Shown here: positions 15,708 to 24,354 of the stretch, piece after piece | Layout: every line of letters begins with the position of its first letter | Position numbering within the stretch: the stretch's first letter is position 1 | Assembly: GCA_021815785.1 (NCBI GenBank) | Contig: JAKAZS010000025.1 | Coordinates: 1-35,864, forward strand | DNA from: a bacterium | GTDB lineage: Bacteria; Cyanobacteriota; Vampirovibrionia; Obscuribacterales; JAKAZS01 | DNA: 35,864 nt | Direction of reading: 5' to 3' | The notes under the pieces: generated by a model | What the model was told of the DNA's origin: nothing | The model's database searches: none | The model's input: only the letters and a program-made list of their open reading frames with translations | Position numbers and translations under genes: made by a program

Positions 15708-16184
15708 ATGCTGGAAATAAATTTTAAAAAAATTAATAACTGTAATTATACTCCGGTTAAAGCAACCAGTGGAGCAGCCGGCTTTGATTTACAGGCCAAT
15801 ATCAAAGGTCCAGTTGTGGTCAAAAAACTCTCGCGGGTTAAAATTCCTACCGGTATTATCATTGAAATACCTGATGGTTATGAAGCCCAAATTCGTCCTC
15901 GATCAGGGCTAGCCGCTAACTATGGTTTAACGCTCACCAATTGTGTGGGTACAATCGATAGTGATTATCGTGGCGAAATCATCGTGTTAATTATCAATCT
16001 GGGTGAAGAAGACTATACCATAATGCCAGATGAACGTATTGCACAATTGGTAATTCAAAAATTACCGGCAGTAAATTTTATTGAAACTACTGAATTATCG
16101 CTCAATACAAATCGAGGTAGTCGGGGGTTTGGTTCTACCGGAAAAATCAATAATTTGCATCAAGAAGAAATGGCTGGAATTTAG
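15708..16184 (+). CDS. dut: Deoxyuridine 5'-triphosphate nucleotidohydrolase (dUTPase)
   Basis: This is a trimeric dUTPase, converting dUTP to dUMP and pyrophosphate, which keeps uracil out of DNA and feeds dTMP synthesis. The 158-residue protein shows all five motifs: AGFDLQA, PRSGLAANYG, GTIDSDYRGEI, DERIAQLVIQ and the C-terminal NRGSRGFGSTG arm that closes over the active site. About ten extra residues follow the last motif. A Shine-Dalgarno AGGTGA precedes the ATG. dapB begins 3 bp after its stop, so the two share a transcript. Confidence 0.96.
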   Translation: MLEINFKKINNCNYTPVKATSGAAGFDLQANIKGPVVVKKLSRVKIPTGIIIEIPDGYEAQIRPRSGLAANYGLTLTNCVGTIDSDYRGEIIVLIINLGEEDYTIMPDERIAQLVIQKLPAVNFIETTELSLNTNRGSRGFGSTGKINNLHQEEMAGI

Positions 16185-16187
16185 TAT

Positions 16188-17003
16188 ATGTCAGTAAAAA
16201 ATGTTCTAATCTCTGGAATCAATGGACGCATGGGCCGATTGACTGCTAATTTGTTAGCGGGTAATCCTGATTTTAAATTAACCTTAGCTTTAGGCAAGGC
16301 TAAGGCTAGTTATATTGGTCAGAATTTAGGTAAGTATCTAAATATTGAGGCGTTTAATAATTTAATTATTACCGATAAAATTGATTTTACTCAAGAAAAG
16401 ATTGATATTGTTATCGATTTTACGGATAGGGAATTTTGCTTAGAATTAGGATTAATGGCCGTAAGTCATAAAATTCCTTTTGTTACTGGTACTAGTGGTA
16501 TTACGAGCGATATCCTGGTTAAATTTAATCAGGCGGTACGGGAATATGATACCCCAATATTAATTGTTCCCAACTTTTCGCTTGGTGCGGTCCTAATGAT
16601 TGAATTTGCCAGTCAGGCTAGTAAATGGTTTGATAATGTTGAAATTATTGAATTGCACGATCCCCAAAAAACTGACGCTCCATCTGGCACGGCTTTATAT
16701 ACAATAGATAAAATGGAAAGTTTGGCTAAGCAGTTTAATGTAAGTTCTACACAGGAACATGAATTAATTGAATCAGTTCGAGGTGGTAAGTCGAAATCGG
16801 GTATAAGGGTTCATAGTTTAAGGTTACCGGGATTAATATCTCATCAGGAAGTTGATTTTGGTAGTGGTGGAGAATTGTTAAAAATTACCCATAGTAGTTT
16901 TAACACTAATTGCTTTAGTAAAGGAATAATGTTAGCTTTAAATAAAGTCACTAATTTACAGGGCTTAACACGCGGTTTAGAAAATATTCTGACCATTGAT
17001 TAA
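16188..17003 (+). CDS. dapB: 4-hydroxy-tetrahydrodipicolinate reductase DapB
   Basis: DapB reduces the DapA product with NAD(P)H to tetrahydrodipicolinate, on the path to meso-DAP and lysine. The 271-residue protein has an N-terminal dinucleotide-binding loop (ISGINGRMGR), DFTDREFC, GTSGIT, PNFSLGAVLM and the substrate motif KTDAPSGTAL. The catalytic motif, usually His-His-x-x-Lys, reads HDPQK here (His157, Asp158, Lys161): the first His and the Lys remain but the second His is Asp. It starts 3 bp after dut and lies 75 bp before asd, within a DAP gene cluster. Confidence 0.93.
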   Translation: MSVKNVLISGINGRMGRLTANLLAGNPDFKLTLALGKAKASYIGQNLGKYLNIEAFNNLIITDKIDFTQEKIDIVIDFTDREFCLELGLMAVSHKIPFVTGTSGITSDILVKFNQAVREYDTPILIVPNFSLGAVLMIEFASQASKWFDNVEIIELHDPQKTDAPSGTALYTIDKMESLAKQFNVSSTQEHELIESVRGGKSKSGIRVHSLRLPGLISHQEVDFGSGGELLKITHSSFNTNCFSKGIMLALNKVTNLQGLTRGLENILTID

Positions 17004-17078
17004 AGAAATGGCTTAATCAGCTGAAATCTATATTTCGTAAGCCACACTTTAAAAGTTATTAAAAAGGAAAAAGAAAAA

Positions 17079-18110
17079 ATGGAAAAGCAGTATAATGTAG
17101 CAATATTAGGTGCTACTGGCAAAGTTGGCCAGGAACTCTTGCGTACTTTAAGTGAACGCAATTTTCCGATAAAAAATTTAAAATTGCTCGCTAGCAGTAA
17201 GTCCAAAGACCAAAATTTAAAATTTAAAGATGAGCTATTAACTGTTGAAGAGGTTAATAATAATTCTTTTAAAGACATTGATATAGTTTTAGCCAGTAGT
17301 GGCGAAGATATTGCTAAATTATATGCCAAATCAGCTGTAGAAGAAGGTGCTTGTTTTATTGATAATTCAAATGCTTTTCGCATGGATACTAATGTGCCTT
17401 TAGTGGTTCCTGAAGTAAATGGTGAAGATTTAAAAAATCATCGAGGTATTATTGCTAATCCTAATTGTTCAACAAGCCAATTGGTACCAGTTTTAAAAGT
17501 ATTAGATGATTTAGCTGGTTTGACCCGCGTTATTGTTTCCACTTATCAATCCGTTAGTGGTGCTGGTAAAGAAGCTATGGAAGAGTTGAGTGAACAAGTC
17601 AGTCAGTGGCATACCAAAATGGATATTACTACTAAAATATTACCCAAACAGATTGCGTTTAATTTAATCCCTCATATTGATAAATTCCTGGATAATGGTT
17701 ATACCAAAGAAGAAATTAAAGTAATTAATGAAAGTCGTAAAATCCTTCACCGCCCTGATTTGTTAATAACTTGTACCGCTGTTCGGGTTCCGGTATTTGT
17801 TGGGCATAGTGAATCGGTTACGGTAGATTTAAAACAAACAGTTTCAATTGATGAAGTGCGTGATAGTTTAGCCCGGCATAGTTTAATTAAAGTAATTGAC
17901 GATCCGCTAAAGGCTGAGTACATAACACCATTAGAGGCAGCGGCCAGCGATCCAGTTTATGTCTCACGCATCCGTAAAGACACTTCATCAATTAATGGGT
18001 TTAATTTATGGGTAGTTAGTGATAATTTAAGAATTGGTGCAGCTCTTAATACTGTGAAAATTGCTGAATATTTAATTAAGTATAATTTGCTTAATTTTAG
18101 TTTGGTATAA
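17079..18110 (+). CDS. asd: Aspartate-semialdehyde dehydrogenase
   Basis: Asd reduces aspartyl phosphate to aspartate semialdehyde, the branch point for lysine/DAP, threonine and methionine. The 343-residue protein has the NADP loop GATGKVGQELLRTL (11-24), SSGEDIA, the catalytic Cys130 in NPNCSTSQLV, SVSGAGKEAMEEL and a later CTAVRVPVFVGHSE segment with the active-site His. Length is normal. AAGGA gives a clear ribosome-binding site. It lies between dapB and dapA, which supplies the substrate for DapA directly downstream. Confidence 0.95.
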   Translation: MEKQYNVAILGATGKVGQELLRTLSERNFPIKNLKLLASSKSKDQNLKFKDELLTVEEVNNNSFKDIDIVLASSGEDIAKLYAKSAVEEGACFIDNSNAFRMDTNVPLVVPEVNGEDLKNHRGIIANPNCSTSQLVPVLKVLDDLAGLTRVIVSTYQSVSGAGKEAMEELSEQVSQWHTKMDITTKILPKQIAFNLIPHIDKFLDNGYTKEEIKVINESRKILHRPDLLITCTAVRVPVFVGHSESVTVDLKQTVSIDEVRDSLARHSLIKVIDDPLKAEYITPLEAAASDPVYVSRIRKDTSSINGFNLWVVSDNLRIGAALNTVKIAEYLIKYNLLNFSLV

Positions 18111-18176
18111 TCTACAGGTGCATAATTACTAGGCAATGATGAAAAATAATAATGGGGAGATAATTGAAATATATTT

Positions 18177-19094
18177 ATGAATGAAAATAAGAATCTTGAG
18201 TTCGGCCGAGTTATAACGGCAGTTGTAACTCCATTTGACGAGGACTTAGCTATTGATTTTCAAGCCTATGCTAATGTTCTTGAACATTTAATTGACACAG
18301 GATCTTCGGCTGTTGTAGTATCTGGTACTACCGGAGAGAGTCCAACTTTAAGTGAATCCGAAAAATTCGAATTGCTTAAATTTACCATAGAACAGGTTAA
18401 GGGTAGAATTAAAGTTGTTTTTGGATCTGGTACCAATGATACTAAAAAGTCAATTGAATTAAGTAAGCAGGCTCAAAGTATTGGTGCTGATGGTTTGCTA
18501 GTTGTGGCACCATATTACAACAAACCGAATCAATCCGGTCTTATAGCCCATTTTACAGCCATTGCTAACAGTGTTAATCTCCCTGTTATTATTTATAATA
18601 TTCCCGGAAGATCCGGTATTACTATTGAAAATCAGACTATTTTGGAACTTAATCAAACATGTAACAACATTCAGTATCTTAAAGACTCTACGGGTAATTT
18701 AAATAAGGCTAATGAACTTGATTTAAATAAAAACGACGGACTAAGGGTTTACAGTGGTGATGACGAATTTACCCTGGCATTTTTACGTCTAGGTGCTTGT
18801 GGTGTTATTAGTGTTGCCAGTCATTTGATCGGTAGCGAAATTAATAATTTAATTAAAGCTTATTTTAATCAAGATTTAGCGCTAGCTAAAGCTATTCATA
18901 AAAAGTGTCTGCTGTTATTTAAAAATTTATTTATTGAACCTAATCCAGTCTGTGTAAAATTTGCCTTAGCTCAAATTGGTTTAATTAAACCTTATGTAAG
19001 ATTGCCTCTGACGCAGTTATCTCCTGAATCAAAAAAAATCATAACTGAAACAATGATGCAATTCACTGAGCTTAAATCTTTGAACAAATGTTAG
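18177..19094 (+). CDS. dapA: 4-hydroxy-tetrahydrodipicolinate synthase DapA
   Basis: DapA condenses pyruvate with aspartate semialdehyde, the first committed step to DAP and lysine. The 305-residue TIM-barrel protein has GTTGESPTLSESE (phosphate and triad Thr), APYYNKPNQSGL, YNIPGRSG (Tyr140) and the Schiff-base Lys169 in YLKDSTGN. The purine-rich GGGGAGA at 18154-18160 is rather far (16 nt) from the ATG. RNase J starts 16 bp after its stop. A dapA-RNase J neighbourhood is also known from Bacillus (asd-dapG-dapA-rnjB), so this order is old. Confidence 0.95.
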   Translation: MNENKNLEFGRVITAVVTPFDEDLAIDFQAYANVLEHLIDTGSSAVVVSGTTGESPTLSESEKFELLKFTIEQVKGRIKVVFGSGTNDTKKSIELSKQAQSIGADGLLVVAPYYNKPNQSGLIAHFTAIANSVNLPVIIYNIPGRSGITIENQTILELNQTCNNIQYLKDSTGNLNKANELDLNKNDGLRVYSGDDEFTLAFLRLGACGVISVASHLIGSEINNLIKAYFNQDLALAKAIHKKCLLLFKNLFIEPNPVCVKFALAQIGLIKPYVRLPLTQLSPESKKIITETMMQFTELKSLNKC

Positions 19095-19110
19095 TTTAAA
19101 TACGATAAAT

Positions 19111-20781
19111 ATGGAAAATCTAAAAATTAAAATTATTCCTCTTGGTGGACTTGGCGAAATTGGTGCTAATACCATGGCGTTAGAAATTGCTGATGAGATT
19201 TTGATAATCGATTGTGGCCTTGGTTTCCCTGATGACAGTCTAATTGGCGTCGATATTTTAATCCCTAATTATTCTTATTTAAAAGAAAATCAGGCAAAAA
19301 TTAAAGCCTTAGTTTTAACTCATGGTCATGAAGATCATATTGGTGGTGTGCCTTATCTTTTAAAAGAAGTTAAAGTACCCAAAATTCTCACGTCCAAATT
19401 AACCAATGGTTTATTAGAACATAAATTAATTGAACATGATTTAGTTAAATCGACAACGTTAATTAATGTTGAAGCAAAGGATGTTGTAAGTATTGGTAAT
19501 TATTTCGAAGTTAAATTTATTGCTTGTACCCATTCTATTGCTGATGCTTTTTCTATTATTATTAAAACACCATTGGGCTTAATTATTCACACTGGTGATT
19601 TTAAATTTGATTACACACCAATTGACGGTAAACAGTATGATTTTCAAAGTCTTATTGAAGTTGGTAATGAAAATTTATTATTATTAATGAGTGATAGTAC
19701 CAATATTGAACGAGATGGCTATACACCGTCTGAGGCTGTGATTAAACCAAAGTTTCATGAGATTTTTCGCAATGCTAAGGAACGGATTATTGTAACTACT
19801 TTTGCCAGTAATATCCATCGTATGGCACAGGTATTAGAAACTGCGCAGATTTATGATCGTAAAGTGGCAATTTTAGGCAGGTCAATGTTGAAATATGCTA
19901 AAGTGGCTCGTGATCTTGGCTATATTGCTTTTAGTGATAATTTAATTGTACCGGTGGGCGATTTACCTCATCTACCCAAAGAACAAATAGTGGTATTAAC
20001 TACTGGCAGCCAAGGCGAGCCTTTGGCTGCCTTAAACCGGATGGCGCTAGCTGAACATAAACAAATTAAAATTACCCCTGGTGATACCGTGTTATTTTCG
20101 GCAACACCGATTCCCGGTAATGAACGATTGGTTGCAAATACCATTAACGGACTGTTTTTTCATGGCGCTAATGTTATTTATGGTAAAAAATCCGGAATCC
20201 ATGTATCGGGACATGCTAGTAAGTCTGAGCAAAGATTAATGCTTGAAATGGCTAAACCAAAATTTTTCATCCCAATTCATGGTGAATATCGCATGTTGGT
20301 TAAACACGGCGAGTTGGCTCGATCCTGTGGTATAGCCCCAGAAAATATTTTTGTTATGGATAATGGTGATGTTTTAGAAATGGACACGTCTATTGCCAAA
20401 ATTGTTGATAAGGTTCCTGCTCATAAAAAATTTATTGAAAGTTACAAGAACTGGGATATTAATCTTGATGTTATCAGTGAACGCCGGCTTTTAATGGATG
20501 AAGGGGTTATTAGCATGGCGTTTGTGTTTAATAAGGATAATTTGATTATTCAAGATCCAGTAGTGAAAATGAAAGGTTTATTAATGCCTAAATATAAGTC
20601 TACATTAGATATTCAGCAACAACTCATAAGTTATGTTAAAGACCGTTTTCATAGTGAAAATACGAATAATCTAAATGAAGAAGAGTTAAAATTACAAATA
20701 AAGCTGTTTATTGAAGATTTTTTTGAAAATGTTCTGCGAGCACATCCTTTAAAGCAAATCCATTTTCATAAGGTGAATTAA
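19111..20781 (+). CDS. rnj: Ribonuclease J
   Basis: RNase J is a metallo-beta-lactamase-fold endo- and 5'-exoribonuclease for mRNA decay and rRNA maturation. The 556-residue protein has the zinc motif HGHEDH (71-76), HTGDFKFD, SDSTNIERDGYTPSE, then the beta-CASP insert with TTGSQGEPLAALNRMA, HVSGHAS and PIHGEYRML. A C-terminal domain of about 100 residues completes the usual length. No obvious Shine-Dalgarno precedes the ATG, so translation may rely on coupling to dapA 16 bp upstream. Confidence 0.95.
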   Translation: MENLKIKIIPLGGLGEIGANTMALEIADEILIIDCGLGFPDDSLIGVDILIPNYSYLKENQAKIKALVLTHGHEDHIGGVPYLLKEVKVPKILTSKLTNGLLEHKLIEHDLVKSTTLINVEAKDVVSIGNYFEVKFIACTHSIADAFSIIIKTPLGLIIHTGDFKFDYTPIDGKQYDFQSLIEVGNENLLLLMSDSTNIERDGYTPSEAVIKPKFHEIFRNAKERIIVTTFASNIHRMAQVLETAQIYDRKVAILGRSMLKYAKVARDLGYIAFSDNLIVPVGDLPHLPKEQIVVLTTGSQGEPLAALNRMALAEHKQIKITPGDTVLFSATPIPGNERLVANTINGLFFHGANVIYGKKSGIHVSGHASKSEQRLMLEMAKPKFFIPIHGEYRMLVKHGELARSCGIAPENIFVMDNGDVLEMDTSIAKIVDKVPAHKKFIESYKNWDINLDVISERRLLMDEGVISMAFVFNKDNLIIQDPVVKMKGLLMPKYKSTLDIQQQLISYVKDRFHSENTNNLNEEELKLQIKLFIEDFFENVLRAHPLKQIHFHKVN

Positions 20782-21089
20782 AATATTCTTTACCTTATTG
20801 CCTGCGGTTTATACTGCTAACTTTAAAAGAGATTCATTTGTATCAGGTAAATTATAAATTAAGCTTTAGAAGAAAGTGTAAGTTAAGTTGAGGTAAAAAA
20901 TTATATGGTAAAAGATGAGTTTTACTGATGTTAAATTTAGTCATAAGTATAGGCTGTATTAATTGGTTGTCAGGAGAAATATTAAATACAGTCGGGGCTA
21001 AATTTTGGTTTATAATAGCATAATATTTATTTTTAAATTGGTGTATAGTTAATTTTCATTGAATTTAGGCAGTTTGGATTTTATCAATT
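20782..21089. other. Intergenic region after RNase J
   Basis: These 308 bp separate rnj from the GT9 gene. A perfect TATAAT at 21011-21016 could be the -10 of the GT9 promoter, but no matching -35 is present at 16-18 bp. No convincing terminator hairpin or small gene is visible. Confidence 0.4.
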
Positions 21090-22175
21090 ATGAGTTATTG
21101 GAAAATCATAAAATCATTTATTAAAAACGGTTTTAATCAAACTAATGATTTTTCGGTTTTTACTAATATTTTAGTGATTAATGAAGCCAATCTAGGCAAT
21201 TTAATTTTAAGCACACCAGTAGCCAGTGCACTTAAGGCCAATTTTCAAGTTGCCAATATTACCTATTTAATGAAACCGGAGTATAAAGACCTGCTTTTAA
21301 GTATGTGTCCTTATATTGATGAAACTATTGACTGTTCCCTATATGATGATTTAGAAAAAAAGATTAGCTTAATTGAATCGTTTAGCCCAGATTTAATTGT
21401 TGATTTGTTTAGTTTAAATGAATTAAGTTTATCTTGGTTTTCTAATGCTAAGTATCTGAAATTTGTTAAGCCTGATTTGTATTCGGGAAATATTAAACAT
21501 TTGGCTAGAAGTTATCTTGACACAATTGCCCCAATTTGTCCTACTATACCGAAGCCTTTGTTTCCAACCTTGTTTCCGGAATCAGTATCAAAAAGCACTT
21601 TTGCTGAAATTTGTCAAAAGTATAATTTAGATAATAAACCAATTATTGGAATTGTTGCCGGTATTAACCCTAATTATCCTAGTCGGGGCTGGATTAGTGA
21701 AGCCTGGAGTTATCTAATTGATAATATTTTACACAAATATAACGTGACACCAGTATTAATTGGTTTTGACGAAGAACGCACCAGTTGCGAAGTAGTGCGG
21801 ATGCAAGTAGAGGGCAATTGCGTTAATCTAACTGGTGTAATGGATTTGGCTGAGCTAGCCATTTTTATCAGTCATTGTGAACTTATAATCGCACCAGATA
21901 CTGGTATAAATCACCTGGCTGTTGCTGTCGGCAAGCCAACCATTGGTTTATATGGGCCAACGCCAGCTTACTTTACCGGACCATTTGGTTGTGAACATTT
22001 AGTCCTGGATCAAAGTCGTTCTTGTGAGTGCCATGAATATAACACCTGTAAGGTTGCGGCTTTACATCAGCCAGGTAAATGTATGAATCGAATTATGGTT
22101 CCTGAAGTTTTAGATAAAATTGCTGAAGTCTTAAACCCTGAAAATGTTCTTAAACTGGAAAATAATTCTAATTAA
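21090..22175 (+). CDS. Glycosyltransferase family 9 protein (heptosyltransferase-like)
   Basis: GT9 enzymes add heptose or related sugars from an ADP- or nucleotide-activated donor to lipopolysaccharide core or other envelope glycans at the inner membrane. This 361-residue member shows LVINEANLGNLILSTPVASAL in the N-terminal half and the family's donor-site signature IAPDTGINHLAVAVGKPTIGLYGPT near residue 270. A Cys-rich stretch (CECHEYNTCK) follows, as in the waaF type. The initiating ATG has only a weak, distant GGA upstream. It stands alone on the plus strand, ending convergently with mraY. Confidence 0.88.
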   Translation: MSYWKIIKSFIKNGFNQTNDFSVFTNILVINEANLGNLILSTPVASALKANFQVANITYLMKPEYKDLLLSMCPYIDETIDCSLYDDLEKKISLIESFSPDLIVDLFSLNELSLSWFSNAKYLKFVKPDLYSGNIKHLARSYLDTIAPICPTIPKPLFPTLFPESVSKSTFAEICQKYNLDNKPIIGIVAGINPNYPSRGWISEAWSYLIDNILHKYNVTPVLIGFDEERTSCEVVRMQVEGNCVNLTGVMDLAELAIFISHCELIIAPDTGINHLAVAVGKPTIGLYGPTPAYFTGPFGCEHLVLDQSRSCECHEYNTCKVAALHQPGKCMNRIMVPEVLDKIAEVLNPENVLKLENNSN

Positions 22176-22248
22176 TGAATAGTATTATTATTGAAACATC
22201 TTAAGCTTGAACTAGCAAAAGTTTTTGACGGTAGTAAAATACTATTTG

Positions 22249-23430
22249 TTAATGAATAGTACCAATAGAGAAATTAAAAAATATTAAAACTCCTACACAG
22301 ATAATCAGCTGACAGAGCCAAAAAATATTCACAACCTGCCATTCACTAAATTTTGGGGCTAAGACTATTTCAAAGTGATGGTGAATTGGAGCCATTTTAA
22401 ATAAACGTTTGCCTTCCCCAGGAATTTTTTTGATTATTTTATAACCGAATAAGTATAGTTTTTTTAAAGGGTCAGTTAATTTAAAATAGAGACTGTTAGC
22501 TGGTAATTCATTTAGATTAAGCTCTTTAGTTGCTTTAAAATAAAGCACTTGGAAAATAACTGATAAGGTTTCTAGTGCAGGGATGATCATTAATGCAATT
22601 AGCATTAAATTGAACTGATAACTGATGATTATTAAGCCAAACATACCGCCAATAAAGAGACTACCGGTATCACCCATAAAAATTTTGGCTTTATGGCAAT
22701 TAAACATTAAAAAGCCTAGAAGCGCTCCAGTTATACTTGCACAAATAATAGCCAGCTCAATTTCACCTAGCATTAAGAAAATAAACGCCATAGTCATAAA
22801 AGATAGGCTGCTGGTGCCAGCGGCTAGACCATCCATGCCATCATGAATATTAATTGAATTACAACAGGCGGCCTGCATAAAGGCACTGTAAATATAAGAA
22901 ATTACGGGGAAATGATTGAATGGCGATCCGGGTATTTTGAGTTCAAAAATATAGCCGGTAAAATTTTTAACTAATTCATCAAATGAATGATTCCAGGTTT
23001 TAACGGTATAGTAAGAAGCAATCATGCCAATGATTCCTTCTAAAATTAGTCTAATATAGCCAGATATACCTTTATTGGTTTTATTTAGAACTTTGGCCAA
23101 ATCATCAATAAAGCCAATAAGTCCACAGCCAAAGCCTAAAATTAACATCCATGGCAAAAATAACAGATCGATTTGTAAAAACTTACAAGTGGCGATAGAC
23201 ATGTAAATTGTGATGAAAATAAAGATAACCCCACCCATCGTTGGGGTTTTAGCTTTAGCTAAATGACTTTGTGGACCATCACTGCGAATGTTCTGGCCTA
23301 ATTCACGTTTAGTTAAAAAATTTATTAAAAGCGGGTAAAATACGATTGAAATAACTATCCCAATGACAATTATCAGTAAAATTACAAAAAAATAATTGGT
23401 TAAAGTGGGTGGGAAGTTGATAAAATTCAA
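22249..23430 (-). CDS. mraY: Phospho-N-acetylmuramoyl-pentapeptide-transferase MraY
   Basis: MraY transfers phospho-MurNAc-pentapeptide to undecaprenyl phosphate, making lipid I, in the inner membrane. The 393-residue polytopic protein has the conserved DGPQSHLAKAKTPTMGG loop, the Asp pair in FIDD (109-110), NSINIHDGMDGLAAG (191-205), FMGDTGSLFIGG with Asp254, and the HHHFE motif (350-354). The DGMDG motif is usually read as NxxNLTDGLDG, so His and Met are mild variants. It is slightly longer than usual because of a segment around 145-185. Translation starts at TTG, 5 bp after the SLOG gene's stop. It is not in a dcw cluster. Confidence 0.94.
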   Translation of the reverse strand: MNFINFPPTLTNYFFVILLIIVIGIVISIVFYPLLINFLTKRELGQNIRSDGPQSHLAKAKTPTMGGVIFIFITIYMSIATCKFLQIDLLFLPWMLILGFGCGLIGFIDDLAKVLNKTNKGISGYIRLILEGIIGMIASYYTVKTWNHSFDELVKNFTGYIFELKIPGSPFNHFPVISYIYSAFMQAACCNSINIHDGMDGLAAGTSSLSFMTMAFIFLMLGEIELAIICASITGALLGFLMFNCHKAKIFMGDTGSLFIGGMFGLIIISYQFNLMLIALMIIPALETLSVIFQVLYFKATKELNLNELPANSLYFKLTDPLKKLYLFGYKIIKKIPGEGKRLFKMAPIHHHFEIVLAPKFSEWQVVNIFWLCQLIICVGVLIFFNFSIGTIH

Positions 23431-23435
23431 GAAAA

Positions 23436-23954
23436 TTAATCCAAGTAAAAACTAGTTACTATTTTTCGATGATCTTTAGCGTAAGCAACTGCTTCAATAA
23501 GAGTATTACTGGTATGAAAGAGGAAACAAATAGTCTGTTGACTACGGTCGATAATTTCATGATTACAGAGTTTACTGGCATCAGCTAAAGTCATTGATCG
23601 ACGGTCGGGGTATTCATGAATATTTTTAATGCCAATAAGCAAATCCTGGACTTCGCTCGGCTGTTGAGCAATGGTTTGGGGTAGGATAATTTCCAGGCGA
23701 TCGGAATTAGCTCGTTGAGCGCCTCTTATTACGGCCATATTCGTCCCATTGGCACCACCTGATGTTACAATTTGATTGCCGCATAACACTAAGGCATAGC
23801 TTAACATTTCTACTAGTTGTTGGTGGGTTAAGGGCAGATTTCGCGTGCCGATAATGGCAATTTTTCGGGGACCTGATTGCTGTATAATTAATAATTCTTG
23901 AGCTAATTCATCAACAGATGGAATAGTTATGGTACTTGGTTCACCTATATTCAT
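23436..23954 (-). CDS. SLOG-domain (DprA-like) protein
   Basis: This 172-residue protein has a Rossmann-like SLOG fold related to DprA and LOG proteins: KIAIIGTRNLP at the first strand, VTSGGANGTNMAVIRGA at the nucleotide-binding loop, and an acidic/aromatic end (IEAVAYAKDHRKIVTSF). Similar stand-alone proteins are often named 'DNA recombination-mediator protein A' in cyanobacteria; whether this one binds ssDNA or a nucleotide signal is unknown. It lacks the DprA flanking domains. It is co-transcribed with mraY, 5 bp downstream, a link with no obvious functional logic. Confidence 0.75.
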   Translation of the reverse strand: MNIGEPSTITIPSVDELAQELLIIQQSGPRKIAIIGTRNLPLTHQQLVEMLSYALVLCGNQIVTSGGANGTNMAVIRGAQRANSDRLEIILPQTIAQQPSEVQDLLIGIKNIHEYPDRRSMTLADASKLCNHEIIDRSQQTICFLFHTSNTLIEAVAYAKDHRKIVTSFYLD

Positions 23955-24354
23955 TTTAGTAAAGATTTCTCCAGGTAAGATATTTAATAAATTTATAATA
24001 AAATCATTAATTTGGCTAGCATTTGTTTAAGCTTTGTCATTTAATTTAAATATAATCATTAAAATTCCGCATTTAAATTCTTGACTTTAGCTAAACTTTT
24101 TAGGTGGTTATAAATTTGGATAACGTCATTTTGCCTGATTCGTTAATGATGCAACAATCGATTTTACAATATTTTCTAATATTTAATTGATTTGAACAAA
24201 ATCAATATTGACAAGGTGTTTAGATTATTAAGTTAAAGAAATTTAGACTTTTGGTCATTTGCTTTCGTAATTTTTATGATAAACTAATCTCTTATTTAAT
24301 TAAATCTTGATAACTTTCCGATATAGTTTGTATATATAAGGATGTAAAATTTTT
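23955..24354. other. Divergent intergenic region upstream of the helicase and SLOG genes
   Basis: These 400 bp should hold promoters for both directions. TTGGTC (24251-24256) with TATGAT (24275-24280) at 18-bp spacing, and TTGATA (24307-24312) with TATATA (24331-24336) at 18 bp, are candidate plus-strand promoters. A perfect TTGACA at 24208 lacks a -10. No small gene or RNA is supportable. Confidence 0.45.

Noticed and set aside
24208-24236. Perfect TTGACA upstream of the helicase as a promoter.
   Set aside because: No acceptable -10 hexamer lies 15-19 bp downstream.
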